A stretch of 64,000 nt of DNA, taken from positions 62,001 to 126,000 of the forward strand of contig JBCBSS010000003.1 in assembly GCA_039819065.1 (NCBI GenBank), given 5' to 3'. Position 1 is the stretch's first letter; each line of letters begins with the position of its first letter. The translations under genes were made by a program, and so were the position numbers. The notes below the pieces were generated by a model, which saw only the letters and a program-made list of their open reading frames with translations, searched no databases and had not been told where the DNA came from. This stretch comes from JBCBSS01 sp039819065 (lineage in GTDB: Bacteria > Bacteroidota > Bacteroidia > Cytophagales > Cyclobacteriaceae). Positions 54,576 through 62,922 of the stretch are shown one piece after another.

Positions 54576-56999
54576 ATGCAACGAAATTACTTCAAAAGCG
54601 CCTACAGAAACTTTGTTCACAACAAGTCCTACAGTTTCATCAATCTATCCGGTTTAGTAGTGGGCATTGCGAGTTGTCTTTTAATCACGTTGCACATACT
54701 TGAAGAGACCTCTTATGATAACTTCCACCCTACTCCTGAGCATACCTACCGGGTGGTCATGGACATGTACAATAACAACGAGTTCTCCACCAAGAGTGCT
54801 CCGGTTTTTGCGGCTGTCGGTCCCAATATGGCACAAGGTTTCCCCGAAGTAACGGATTTCATGCGAATTCTACCCTTCGGCAGTGGCGTTTACAGCGTCA
54901 AGCAGGAAGACGGTAGCATGGTAAGGTTTAATGAGAATAGAGCAGTGTATGCCGATCACAATTTCTTTAAGATAACAGGCTTCAAACTTTTGCAGGGCAA
55001 TCCCGATGAGGTACTAGCGAAGAAAGACCAGGTAGTGCTTTCTCAATCAACTGCCCGGCGATATTTCGGCAATGAGAATGCTTTGGGCAAAACCATCACC
55101 CATAGAGGTGAACATGAAGCAGTGGTATCGGGCATTATGGAAGACTTTCCTGAGAATTCCCATTTGCAATTCGATATCATAAGCTCTTTAATGAGTTGGG
55201 ATGGTTATGAAGAGTGGCCACAAAACTGGGGCTGGTATGATTTCTATACTTATGTGACCTTGACCGAGCAAGCAGATGTAGATCAATTTGCTCAAAAGGT
55301 CGGTGTTTATCTTGATGACAAGAAAGCTGAGACCTATCAAAGGAGGGGCACCAGGGAGGTACTATGGCTACAGAACATGGCTGACATCCACTTGTACTCG
55401 AAGGGGTTGAGCTGGGAAATGGGAGAAAACGGCGGAGCCAATCAGGTATATTTTCTCGGAGCAATCGCGGTACTCATACTGGTCATTGCCTGGGTAAACT
55501 TCATCAATCTCTCAACGGCAAGGGCTGTGAAAAGATCGAAGGAAGTAGGGATTAGAAAAGTGGTCGGTGCCAGAAAGAGCAACCTGATCAGCCAGTTCCT
55601 GACCGAAGCATTTGTGTACAACGCGGTAGCGGTGATGCTGGGTGCGGCTATTGTATTACTCATCACTCCTTTGGTCAACCGATCCCTTGAAATCAGTTTA
55701 CAGACTGCTTTGCTGTTATCGCCAGAAACGATTACTGGCCTTGTCCTGGTAATTGTCGTCGGCACGCTGATATCCGGGCTTTACCCTTCTTTCATTCTCA
55801 CCAGTTTCAAACCATTAAATGTACTGAAAGGCAAGTTCTATCAACGCAAGCGGAAGTTTGGCTTCAGGCAAATGCTGGTCGTTTTCCAATTTACCGTCTC
55901 AATAGTACTCATTTTAGGGACGTTGTTGGTGGTAAGGCAATTGAGGTTCATGCAATCCCAAGACCTGGGCCTCAGTGTAGAGCAGACTTTGGTGTTAAGG
56001 GCGCCTACGTCTTCCAGGGGAGAAAATGATTTGCCTGAGAGAAAAAAAGTATTCTATTCCAAAGTTACCCAGTTGTCTGGCATCAAAGGTTTTACAGCTT
56101 CCAGCATCGTTCCGGGTGCGGAGAACTTCAACATCAGTGGTTTTTTTACACAAAAGACCCAAAATCAGAAAAACTGCTATATCGTTAGTATTGACGAGCA
56201 TTATTTGCCTGATTATGAAATAGAAATAATGGCTGGCAGAAATTTTATGAAAGAACTGGCCGGCGATTCAAATGCCGTGATTATCAATAAAAGAGCAGCA
56301 GAACTATTCGAGTTTAATTCGCCCGAAGAGTCCATCGGGGAATTGATCAACCCCGGAACCGAAGGAGAACGTAAAGTGGTCGGTGTCATCAATAACTATC
56401 ACCATTCATCTTTAAGGGAAGCGCTGGATCCGATTATGTTCATGTTCCGCCCGAACGGTCGGGGTAATTTTTATTCTATCAAACTGGAGGGGCAATCGAT
56501 TCAGCATGCCATGTCACAAATTGAGACCACCTGGGATGAGGTCTACCCGGACAATCCGTTTGACTATTTCTTTTTGGACGAGTTTTTCGACAGGCAGTAC
56601 AAAAGTGACGCCCAATTCAATACTGTCTTCATTGGATTTGCCGGCTTAGCTATTTTTGTGGCTTGTCTTGGGCTGTTTGGGCTAATATCCTTTACCGCAG
56701 AGCAGTCTAGAAGGGAAATAGGCATCCGAAAAGTGTTGGGGGCATCCATTGCCAAAGTGGTGATTCTCCTGATAAAAGACTATGCCATGTTGATTTTGGT
56801 TTCTATTGTTGTTGCTTTTCCACTCGGATACTATCTCATGTCCCAGTGGCTGCAGGACTTCGCCTACAAAACCAGCATTGATGTTTCCATTTTCGTAATT
56901 GGTGCAGCGGCCATTACGCTCATTGCTTGCTTCACGGTGAGTTTCAAGTCGTTCTTTGCCGCCAATACAAACCCGGCCGATACGTTGAGGGAGGAGTAG
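54576..56999 (+). CDS. FtsX/MacB-type ABC transporter permease
   Basis: This 807-residue protein has the duplicated MacB-like layout: a transmembrane helix near 20-40, a periplasmic MacB_PCD domain (about 45-250), and three helices with an FtsX domain (about 285-410). A second signal-anchor helix near 430, a second periplasmic domain (about 450-650) and the last FtsX helices (about 685-800) follow. The conserved coupling text RSKEVGIRKVVGARK and SRREIGIRKVLGAS is present in both halves. It ends NPADTLREE, as expected. No ATPase gene is adjacent, so it must use a partner encoded elsewhere. It is co-transcribed with the PadR and prefix genes. Confidence 0.92.
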   Translation: MQRNYFKSAYRNFVHNKSYSFINLSGLVVGIASCLLITLHILEETSYDNFHPTPEHTYRVVMDMYNNNEFSTKSAPVFAAVGPNMAQGFPEVTDFMRILPFGSGVYSVKQEDGSMVRFNENRAVYADHNFFKITGFKLLQGNPDEVLAKKDQVVLSQSTARRYFGNENALGKTITHRGEHEAVVSGIMEDFPENSHLQFDIISSLMSWDGYEEWPQNWGWYDFYTYVTLTEQADVDQFAQKVGVYLDDKKAETYQRRGTREVLWLQNMADIHLYSKGLSWEMGENGGANQVYFLGAIAVLILVIAWVNFINLSTARAVKRSKEVGIRKVVGARKSNLISQFLTEAFVYNAVAVMLGAAIVLLITPLVNRSLEISLQTALLLSPETITGLVLVIVVGTLISGLYPSFILTSFKPLNVLKGKFYQRKRKFGFRQMLVVFQFTVSIVLILGTLLVVRQLRFMQSQDLGLSVEQTLVLRAPTSSRGENDLPERKKVFYSKVTQLSGIKGFTASSIVPGAENFNISGFFTQKTQNQKNCYIVSIDEHYLPDYEIEIMAGRNFMKELAGDSNAVIINKRAAELFEFNSPEESIGELINPGTEGERKVVGVINNYHHSSLREALDPIMFMFRPNGRGNFYSIKLEGQSIQHAMSQIETTWDEVYPDNPFDYFFLDEFFDRQYKSDAQFNTVFIGFAGLAIFVACLGLFGLISFTAEQSRREIGIRKVLGASIAKVVILLIKDYAMLILVSIVVAFPLGYYLMSQWLQDFAYKTSIDVSIFVIGAAAITLIACFTVSFKSFFAANTNPADTLREE

Positions 57000-57068
57000 C
57001 CAACTCATTCGATCAGATTTGCCATGGATAATCTTGGCCTGCGGATACTGTCATTCTATTTTATCCTT

Positions 57069-57236
57069 CTAGTGCTCCTGCCAGAAAGCATCACGGTAAG
57101 GCGAGCTAATCTGAGCAATACTATCTAACGGTAAGAATAATTGCTTCACCAGCATATGTTGTACATCATAGAAATGAAAAGCGTTTTTCGTGATTTTCGA
57201 TTTACATTCGTGGTATACAATAGTCGTATTTTTCAA
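57069..57236 (-). pseudogene. Short leftward frame, possible gene remnant
   Basis: A 55-codon frame opens at TTG (57236) and ends at TAG (57069). It has protein-like composition with segments such as FHFYDVQHMLVKQLFLPLD and SSPYRDAFWQEH. A TAA lies two codons upstream of the TTG in the same frame. It may be the C-terminal end of a decayed gene. I do not recognise it, and chance coding is possible. The rest of the gap 57000-57475 shows nothing else. Confidence 0.25.
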
Positions 57237-57475
57237 AGGTTAGGTTATGGCATTTGATTCTTACGATTACCTTTTTGTCTGAACCAGCTACAATAATTAC
57301 CTAAAGCCTTATAAGTCTGGGGCGCTCGATATTAACCAAACGTATTGTTACTCGCATCGGCTGTATGAGTTAGTGCATGTTTAAGGAAGCTTTATTCCTG
57401 CTACTCATATTGCAATGCTGACCCTGCCCTACCTAAACCTAATCAAGAACCATTGATAGTTAACTATATACTAAA

Positions 57476-59428
57476 ATGAACCTATTTATAAAAAACGTCT
57501 TGTCGATTGTTTTATTCATGCAAGCTGTCTGCATTAGTTATGCTCAAACGGATGCAACCAGAATACAGAAAACACCTGAGAATACCACAAAAGAACAAGT
57601 TTACCCAAACTCAGAAAATGGTTATCCAGAGAATCCATGGAGAACAGACGGCTCGTGGGACTATGTATTTGATGGACTAGATTTAACGAACACACTTTAT
57701 AAAATCGAGAATTTAGATCATGTTTTGATCATCAACTCTACTTTTCAGGATGTTACCGTTACTACTGAGGGAGATGAGTATGTGTTGTATATTAAGAATT
57801 GTCAAAACGTATATGTCAGTAATGTATCGATATTAAATACGGATACAAAATTCACCAAATCATCTGCGATTCGGATCGAAAGATCTGATTATGTTGTAGT
57901 TGATCATTGTAGAATCGATAATCACGATGCTTCATTTGATGGGCCAGTACATGCTCATGCTATTAATCTTGCAAAACCAACCTCCAACATAACCATACAA
58001 AACAATACTATATCTAACGAAGCAGGTTCGGGTATTAATACCGCTGGTAAAAGTGGTGATTACGACCCAGTGCATGACAACCCAATTCCCAACTGTATTA
58101 TTCGAAATAATATCATTTACAATACAGGTCTTCGTCCGGATCTTGTGGGTAATTCTCCTACCCATGGCATGTATGTAAAGGCACAAGATGTATTGGTTGA
58201 AAACAATACGGTTTACAATTGCTATGATGGTTCTTGCTTGTCCATAAGAAGTACAGGTATTATCAGAGGCAATAAATGTTGGAATGCCAAAGGGTCTGTG
58301 TTTGCTTACTGGCCTCAGAAACCAGGAGGAGATAGCGAACTCTTATTGATAGAGAATAATGTTTTCTTTACTACAGAAATCTTGAGAGAAGGATTTTCAC
58401 GTCCTTTTGCCATCAATAAGTCATATAAACATGATCTTGTTCCATTTGACAATTTCATAGTCAGGTTCAATACTATTTACATTGCGCCTAATATAGCTCA
58501 AAAGCATAACAGAGTAGCTGCTGAAATCGATGTTAGGTTTCCAAACATACATGTGTATGGCAATGTCATTGTTGATGAGCGGGCTCGGTTTAACCCCATT
58601 GGTAGAGAAAACGTATTTAGCGATCCTCCTACTCCAGCACTGGCATATTACGGGGGAAACCTGTTGTCAGACGATACATCTCTATTCGCAGATATTGAAA
58701 ACTTTGATTTTCGCCTTAAATCAGATCAAAGCATCACATTAGATGGTAATCCTGAACTACCGGCAATAGACATTGAAGGCCTACCTTTTAACGCAGGAAA
58801 TATCCAGCCAGGAGCTTATCAAATGATAGAAACTTATAGTATAGAGACTTATGCTCCTCCCATGAATGTTACTTTAGGCCAATCTTACGATATCGAAATA
58901 CCCTATCAGGTCACTGATACAGTGGATATCCATATTGTACTTCAAAATATGGATGAGGCTGGACAGACTGAAGGGAAAGCTTTTCAAACAGTTGACAAGA
59001 GTGGCATAACCACTTTCAATGTAACCGTTGCACCTGATGCAGTACCTGGAGGCAATTATCAATGGTTGACTTATATCACCCCTGTTGGGCAAGGATGGGA
59101 CGAGCGATACGATGATGAGATCCATCGTGGGATTGAAGTCCAAGCTACCATAACATCATTAACAGCTGCCCAATCCTCACAAGGAGTTAATTTCTATCCT
59201 AACCCCGCAAATAAGGAATTGTATTTACAAAACACTTTTCAAGAACAAATAAAACTTGTATCTATACACAACTTACAGGGAGTCTTGGTGAAAGAAGTTT
59301 ATCCTGACCTAGAAGAGATAGCTGACAAGGTCATAGATGTAGCCGACCTTCCGGCGGGTATTCACATCCTCAACCTGAAGTTTGAAAGCGGTAAGACGCA
59401 AAACTATCGATTGGTCATTGATAAGTAA
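57476..59428 (+). CDS. Secreted right-handed beta-helix protein with T9SS sorting domain
   Basis: This 650-residue protein has a signal peptide (1-23, SYA-Q). Beta-helix coils occupy about 70-400, with repeating hydrophobic-Asn patterns (VYVSNVSILNT, DYVVVDHCRIDNH, ITIQNNTISNE, CIIRNNIIYNT, VLVENNTVYNC). A small beta domain follows (about 450-555). The C-terminal sorting domain of about 80 residues runs from VNFYPNPANKELY to YRLVIDK. Such beta-helices occur in polysaccharide lyases, hydrolases and adhesins; I see no decisive catalytic set. It is a single gene with AT-richer, less biased codons than the nearby permease gene, followed by a long repeat region. Confidence 0.88.
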   Translation: MNLFIKNVLSIVLFMQAVCISYAQTDATRIQKTPENTTKEQVYPNSENGYPENPWRTDGSWDYVFDGLDLTNTLYKIENLDHVLIINSTFQDVTVTTEGDEYVLYIKNCQNVYVSNVSILNTDTKFTKSSAIRIERSDYVVVDHCRIDNHDASFDGPVHAHAINLAKPTSNITIQNNTISNEAGSGINTAGKSGDYDPVHDNPIPNCIIRNNIIYNTGLRPDLVGNSPTHGMYVKAQDVLVENNTVYNCYDGSCLSIRSTGIIRGNKCWNAKGSVFAYWPQKPGGDSELLLIENNVFFTTEILREGFSRPFAINKSYKHDLVPFDNFIVRFNTIYIAPNIAQKHNRVAAEIDVRFPNIHVYGNVIVDERARFNPIGRENVFSDPPTPALAYYGGNLLSDDTSLFADIENFDFRLKSDQSITLDGNPELPAIDIEGLPFNAGNIQPGAYQMIETYSIETYAPPMNVTLGQSYDIEIPYQVTDTVDIHIVLQNMDEAGQTEGKAFQTVDKSGITTFNVTVAPDAVPGGNYQWLTYITPVGQGWDERYDDEIHRGIEVQATITSLTAAQSSQGVNFYPNPANKELYLQNTFQEQIKLVSIHNLQGVLVKEVYPDLEEIADKVIDVADLPAGIHILNLKFESGKTQNYRLVIDK

Positions 59429-59551
59429 CTTAAAACTAAACGCTATTATTTGACCCACTATCACGCTACAGCGCGAATCCATTTATTTAACATTCTTTAC
59501 TGTTTGTCATTTTAATAAGGCATAGCCCAGTTTTAGTGCCGTTTAGATATG

Positions 59552-59812
59552 CTGGATATATTGACTTGCTATGATCTTGAGGTCATAGGTTAGTTCAGGT
59601 GAAATGAGCTGGGCTTTAGCCCTTAATACTGATGCTAAAGCAACTTTGGCCGTCCGTTGTGGTTTTTGATGCTATACTTCTTAAACTAGAAGGCCTAGAA
59701 GTTCAGGCAAAAGTGCTTAGCCATGCTAAGATGCTTATTTTGATGTTGAGCGGCTAAAAGCCGCAGTAAAGATCTTACCCAGACCGCACGCCTTAAAAGG
59801 CGTGGCAATGAC
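59552..59812 (+). repeat. Modular four-hairpin repeat, copy 2
   Basis: In order it holds a decayed ATGATC-TTGA-GGTCAT (59571-59586), GGGCTTTAGCCC (59611-59622), GCGGCTAAAAGCCGC (59750-59764) and CACGCCTTAAAAGGCGTG (59787-59804). It is followed immediately by copy 3, with a period of 271 bp. Confidence 0.8.
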
Positions 59813-59822
59813 CCACCTTATT

Positions 59823-60083
59823 TGAGATATATTGACTTGCTATGGCCTTTAGGCCATAGATCAGGTCAGATGAAATGGGCTGGGCTTTAGCCCTTAATAC
59901 TGATGATAAAGCAACTTTGGCGATCTGTTGTGGCTTTTGATGCTGTAATTATTAAACTACAAGGCCAAGAAGTTCAGGCAAAAGTACTTGGCCATGCTAG
60001 GATGCTCATGTTGACGTTGAGCGGCTCAAAGCCGCAGTAAAGATCTTACCCAGACTGCACGCCTTAAAAGGCGTGGCAATGAC
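59823..60083 (+). repeat. Modular four-hairpin repeat, copy 3
   Basis: It has the same module order as copy 2, with an intact ATGGCC-TTTA-GGCCAT near 59842-59857, GGGCTTTAGCCC, a GCGGCTCAAAGCCGC stem and CACGCCTTAAAAGGCGTG. The linking sequences (AAGTTCAGGCAAAAGT and GCAGTAAAGATCTTACCCAG) are also conserved between copies. Confidence 0.8.
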
Positions 60084-60186
60084 CGGTTTAAACCAAATTA
60101 ATATTAAATGTCTTTTTCAAGTTGGTTCATTGATGTAATAGATGTTCTAATGCATAATTTCGGGTTCAAGAACCACCTCAGTTGGG

Positions 60187-60270
60187 ATATATATTGACTT
60201 GCTATGGCCTTCAGGCCATAGATAAAGTCAGGTGATATGAGCTGGGCTTTAGCCCTTAATACTGATGTCA
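60187..60270 (+). repeat. Modular hairpin repeat, partial copy 4
   Basis: Only the first two modules remain, TATGGCC-TTCA-GGCCATA and GGGCTTTAGCCC, ending at AATACTGATG where the full copies continue. Confidence 0.75.
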
Positions 60271-60727
60271 ATTTAATACCACACTAAAGTTTTGAACACG
60301 ACTAAATCTGCGAGAAAGTTCGTACCCTAACGAGACTATCACAAGTAGCTCTGGTGTCATTTCGAATGCAATGAGAAATCTTACTCTCTTGACATTCAGC
60401 ACTTTGAATTGAGTAGGATTTCTCTTCCAACTTGTTGGGATCGAAAAGACAGCTTTTGAGACCTTAAATGATAAGTTAGGCCTACACACCTACTGCTCCG
60501 TGAGGCACAATGCCGTATCATCTGCCTATAAGAATTAGAAAGAGCAAACCCATAAACATGCCCAACTAAACGGCATCAATTTCAAAAAAACTTACCCCAA
60601 GGCTCAACCACCCTGATCAGACTAATCATTGATTTTTATAAAAGTGGTTTAATCCATATCTTGACTATCAAGTTGTTTTATAAAAGTTGACCTTACTTAA
60701 TGTGGTAAGTTAAATGCTATAGTTGTC

Positions 60728-61882
60728 TTGAAAACCAATTACCGTTCCGTCTATACCGCCTTTGATCCCTACCCTTCTTACAAGGGCTCCGCCATACATA
60801 TCGAAAAGGCCACTAATATCTTGTCTCAGCAATTCCCTTCTACATTGTTGTTGACGCTAACCGGCCATTTGGAAAAAAGAAATCATGAGCGCATTGAGCA
60901 TGCGCAATTGGAACTGGACGAGCCCAATTATTTACGTCGTGCCATGGCATTCTCTGAAAGGGTGGATGAGCTGTTGGATGAGCAAAACAACTTAATGGTG
61001 GGGCATTTCCGGGATATTTGGGGAGGCCTACCCATTCTAAAAAGACAGCATATCACGTCCATTTTTGAAGTGAATGGCCTACCCTCGATAGAATTGGTCA
61101 ATCGCTATCCCTACATCGCTGAAACCACTTTGTCCAAAATAAGAACCTACGAGAACGAGTGTTTAGAAAAGTCTCACCTGATCATTTGCCCTTCGCATAC
61201 CATCAAAGGGCACTTGGTGGCTCGAGGGGTAATGGATGACAAAATCCATGTCATTACTAACGGTGCGGATTTACCTCCGCTATCAGAAACGATCACCGAT
61301 TTACCAAATGAATATATCGTTTACTTCGGTGCCCTTCAGCCCTGGCAAGGTGTGGATGTGCTACTCAAGGCCATGCCATACCTGAGAGATAAACCCGAAC
61401 TCAAACTGGTCATTTGCTCCTCACACAAGGAAAAATTCTCAAAGCCGTACAAGAAGCTGATTCACAAACTGGACATCGAAGAGCAGGTCGTATGGAAGCA
61501 CCAATTGAATAAAGACATTTTGCATGAGATCATCAGTGGCGCCATCTGTACGGTAGCCCCCCTTACAGAGTGCGGCCGCAACCTTGAGCAGGGATGTTCT
61601 CCATTAAAGATATTCGAAAGTATGGCTTGTAAAACCCCGGTGGTCGCATCGGATTTGCCGGTAGTACATGAAATTATAGCGCCAGACCACGATGGCAAAT
61701 TGGTACCACCAGACCGCCCAGCGGAACTGGCCAGGGCCATCAGGTTACTGGTCGACTACCCCGACTTCAGACAAACTTTAGCCAAGAATGCCTTTCAAAA
61801 GTTCCTGGCGAATTACACCTGGAAAAAAGTAGATGCGCAACTTCGAAATTTTTATACTAACTTGATAGAATTAGCTTATTGA
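60728..61882 (+). CDS. GT4-family glycosyltransferase
   Basis: This 384-residue GT-B enzyme has an N-terminal acceptor domain, including YPSYKGSAIHIEKATNIL (about 15-32). The nucleotide-sugar domain contains VITNGADLPP and VYFGALQPWQGVDVLLKAMP, and the GT4 E-x7-E type region CSPLKIFESMACKTPVVASD near 295-315. The start is TTG at 60728; the next ATG lies near codon 67, inside the acceptor domain, so TTG is preferred. Retaining GT4 enzymes use UDP-, GDP- or ADP-sugars to build glycans or glycolipids. It heads a rightward set with a membrane protein and a second GT4 enzyme. Confidence 0.88.
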   Translation: MKTNYRSVYTAFDPYPSYKGSAIHIEKATNILSQQFPSTLLLTLTGHLEKRNHERIEHAQLELDEPNYLRRAMAFSERVDELLDEQNNLMVGHFRDIWGGLPILKRQHITSIFEVNGLPSIELVNRYPYIAETTLSKIRTYENECLEKSHLIICPSHTIKGHLVARGVMDDKIHVITNGADLPPLSETITDLPNEYIVYFGALQPWQGVDVLLKAMPYLRDKPELKLVICSSHKEKFSKPYKKLIHKLDIEEQVVWKHQLNKDILHEIISGAICTVAPLTECGRNLEQGCSPLKIFESMACKTPVVASDLPVVHEIIAPDHDGKLVPPDRPAELARAIRLLVDYPDFRQTLAKNAFQKFLANYTWKKVDAQLRNFYTNLIELAY

Positions 61883-61899
61883 CTTAACGCATTTTTTTC

Positions 61900-62922
61900 A
61901 TGAGCAAATCTTCCAAAATCTACAACGCCTTAAGCGAGCAGCAGAAACAGTTCATCAAAGAAAAGACCATCAGTGCCACTTTTAAAGTGGGAAAATGGTT
62001 GGCCTTCCTGAACAAAGCTTCCGCCTATGATGCATTAGGGGACAAGGAAATCAAGACGTGGGGAACGCGGGCATTATGGAGCTTTATCGTGGCTTTCATC
62101 TCTTTGTTTCTCATTGGTGTCACATTGGGTTTCAGCCTGATTCTTACTGCCTTGTTGATTGCCTTCGGCATCTTTTCGCTGGTCAGACGCAAACAGCTCA
62201 AAAACAAAGACATCAGTAACTATCTCAGGATGTTCCTCATCCCCGTTCTACACGTGATGAAAGAAAAAGCCGGTGAAGATACCAAGATGGCGGCCTCCCT
62301 CGATTTTAGAAATCCCAGAAAGGCGCTGGCACCGGAAAAAAGCAAAGTCGGTGTGAGAAAGCTCAAACTATACCAACCGAAGTACATCATCGCCAAAGTA
62401 GAACTTAAGGATAGTGCGCTGTTGGAGGTTGTCATTGCCGATGACGTGAAGGATTTCAGTTGGACTAAAACCAACGCCAGAGGTAAGACCAAGTTTAAAA
62501 ACAAGACCAAATACGTCCACTATTGCTTCATCAAAATGACTTTACCTAAATCCGAATACAAATGGCTGGGGGAACCTAGTGAAAGGGTAACCGTCATTGA
62601 TCATAACGGTGATTATATCGCCAAAATGAAAGGCAAGTTAAAAACGATTGGTAAGGATAATATCCAGAATGTCAAAGTGTTCTTTGACAATATGCAGGAA
62701 ATATACAGCCAATTCGAGCCGTTGAACCCTGCAGCCGATGCTCCGGTCAGGCGGCCTGGCGATCATGACGAGGGCGACGATTTTGATGATACGATCCTTT
62801 TGGCGACGCCTTACATCTGGTACGGCAGCACATTCGATAGCTACGACTACGACAGCTTCGACCAAACTGACTCCGGTGACTTTGTCATGGACGACGATTC
62901 TGCCACTGTTTTTGATAGCTAA
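61900..62922 (+). CDS. Membrane protein with acidic C-terminal tail
   Basis: I do not recognise this 340-residue protein. It has a helical N-terminus and a transmembrane hairpin (about 54-74 and 76-92). A soluble beta-rich middle follows (about 130-270; KLYQPKYIIAKVELKD, YVHYCFIKMTLPKSEYKWLG). The last 65 residues are strongly acidic and Tyr/Ser-rich (DEGDDFDDTILL, FDSYDYDSFDQTDSGDF). It lies 17 bp after one glycosyltransferase and overlaps the next by one base (TAATG), so it belongs to the same operon. It might organise or regulate glycan assembly at the membrane. Confidence 0.78.
   Translation: MSKSSKIYNALSEQQKQFIKEKTISATFKVGKWLAFLNKASAYDALGDKEIKTWGTRALWSFIVAFISLFLIGVTLGFSLILTALLIAFGIFSLVRRKQLKNKDISNYLRMFLIPVLHVMKEKAGEDTKMAASLDFRNPRKALAPEKSKVGVRKLKLYQPKYIIAKVELKDSALLEVVIADDVKDFSWTKTNARGKTKFKNKTKYVHYCFIKMTLPKSEYKWLGEPSERVTVIDHNGDYIAKMKGKLKTIGKDNIQNVKVFFDNMQEIYSQFEPLNPAADAPVRRPGDHDEGDDFDDTILLATPYIWYGSTFDSYDYDSFDQTDSGDFVMDDDSATVFDS

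Larger units (their letters stand above)
59429..60727. other. 1.3-kb gene-free repeat region
   Basis: This is the longest gap in the window. It carries two full copies and one partial copy of the modular hairpin repeat (listed separately). Another palindromic repeat unit at about 60345-60435 contains GTCATTTCGAATGCAATGAG and facing GAGAAATC / GATTTCTC arms. The final 200 bp before the glycosyltransferase is AT-rich and should hold its promoter. Open frames here are made by the repeats. Confidence 0.7.

Noticed and set aside
60268..60489. 73-codon leftward frame near 60.4 kb
   Set aside because: Overlaps a palindromic intergenic repeat (GAGAAATC / GATTTCTC); similar text arises from repeats, not coding.
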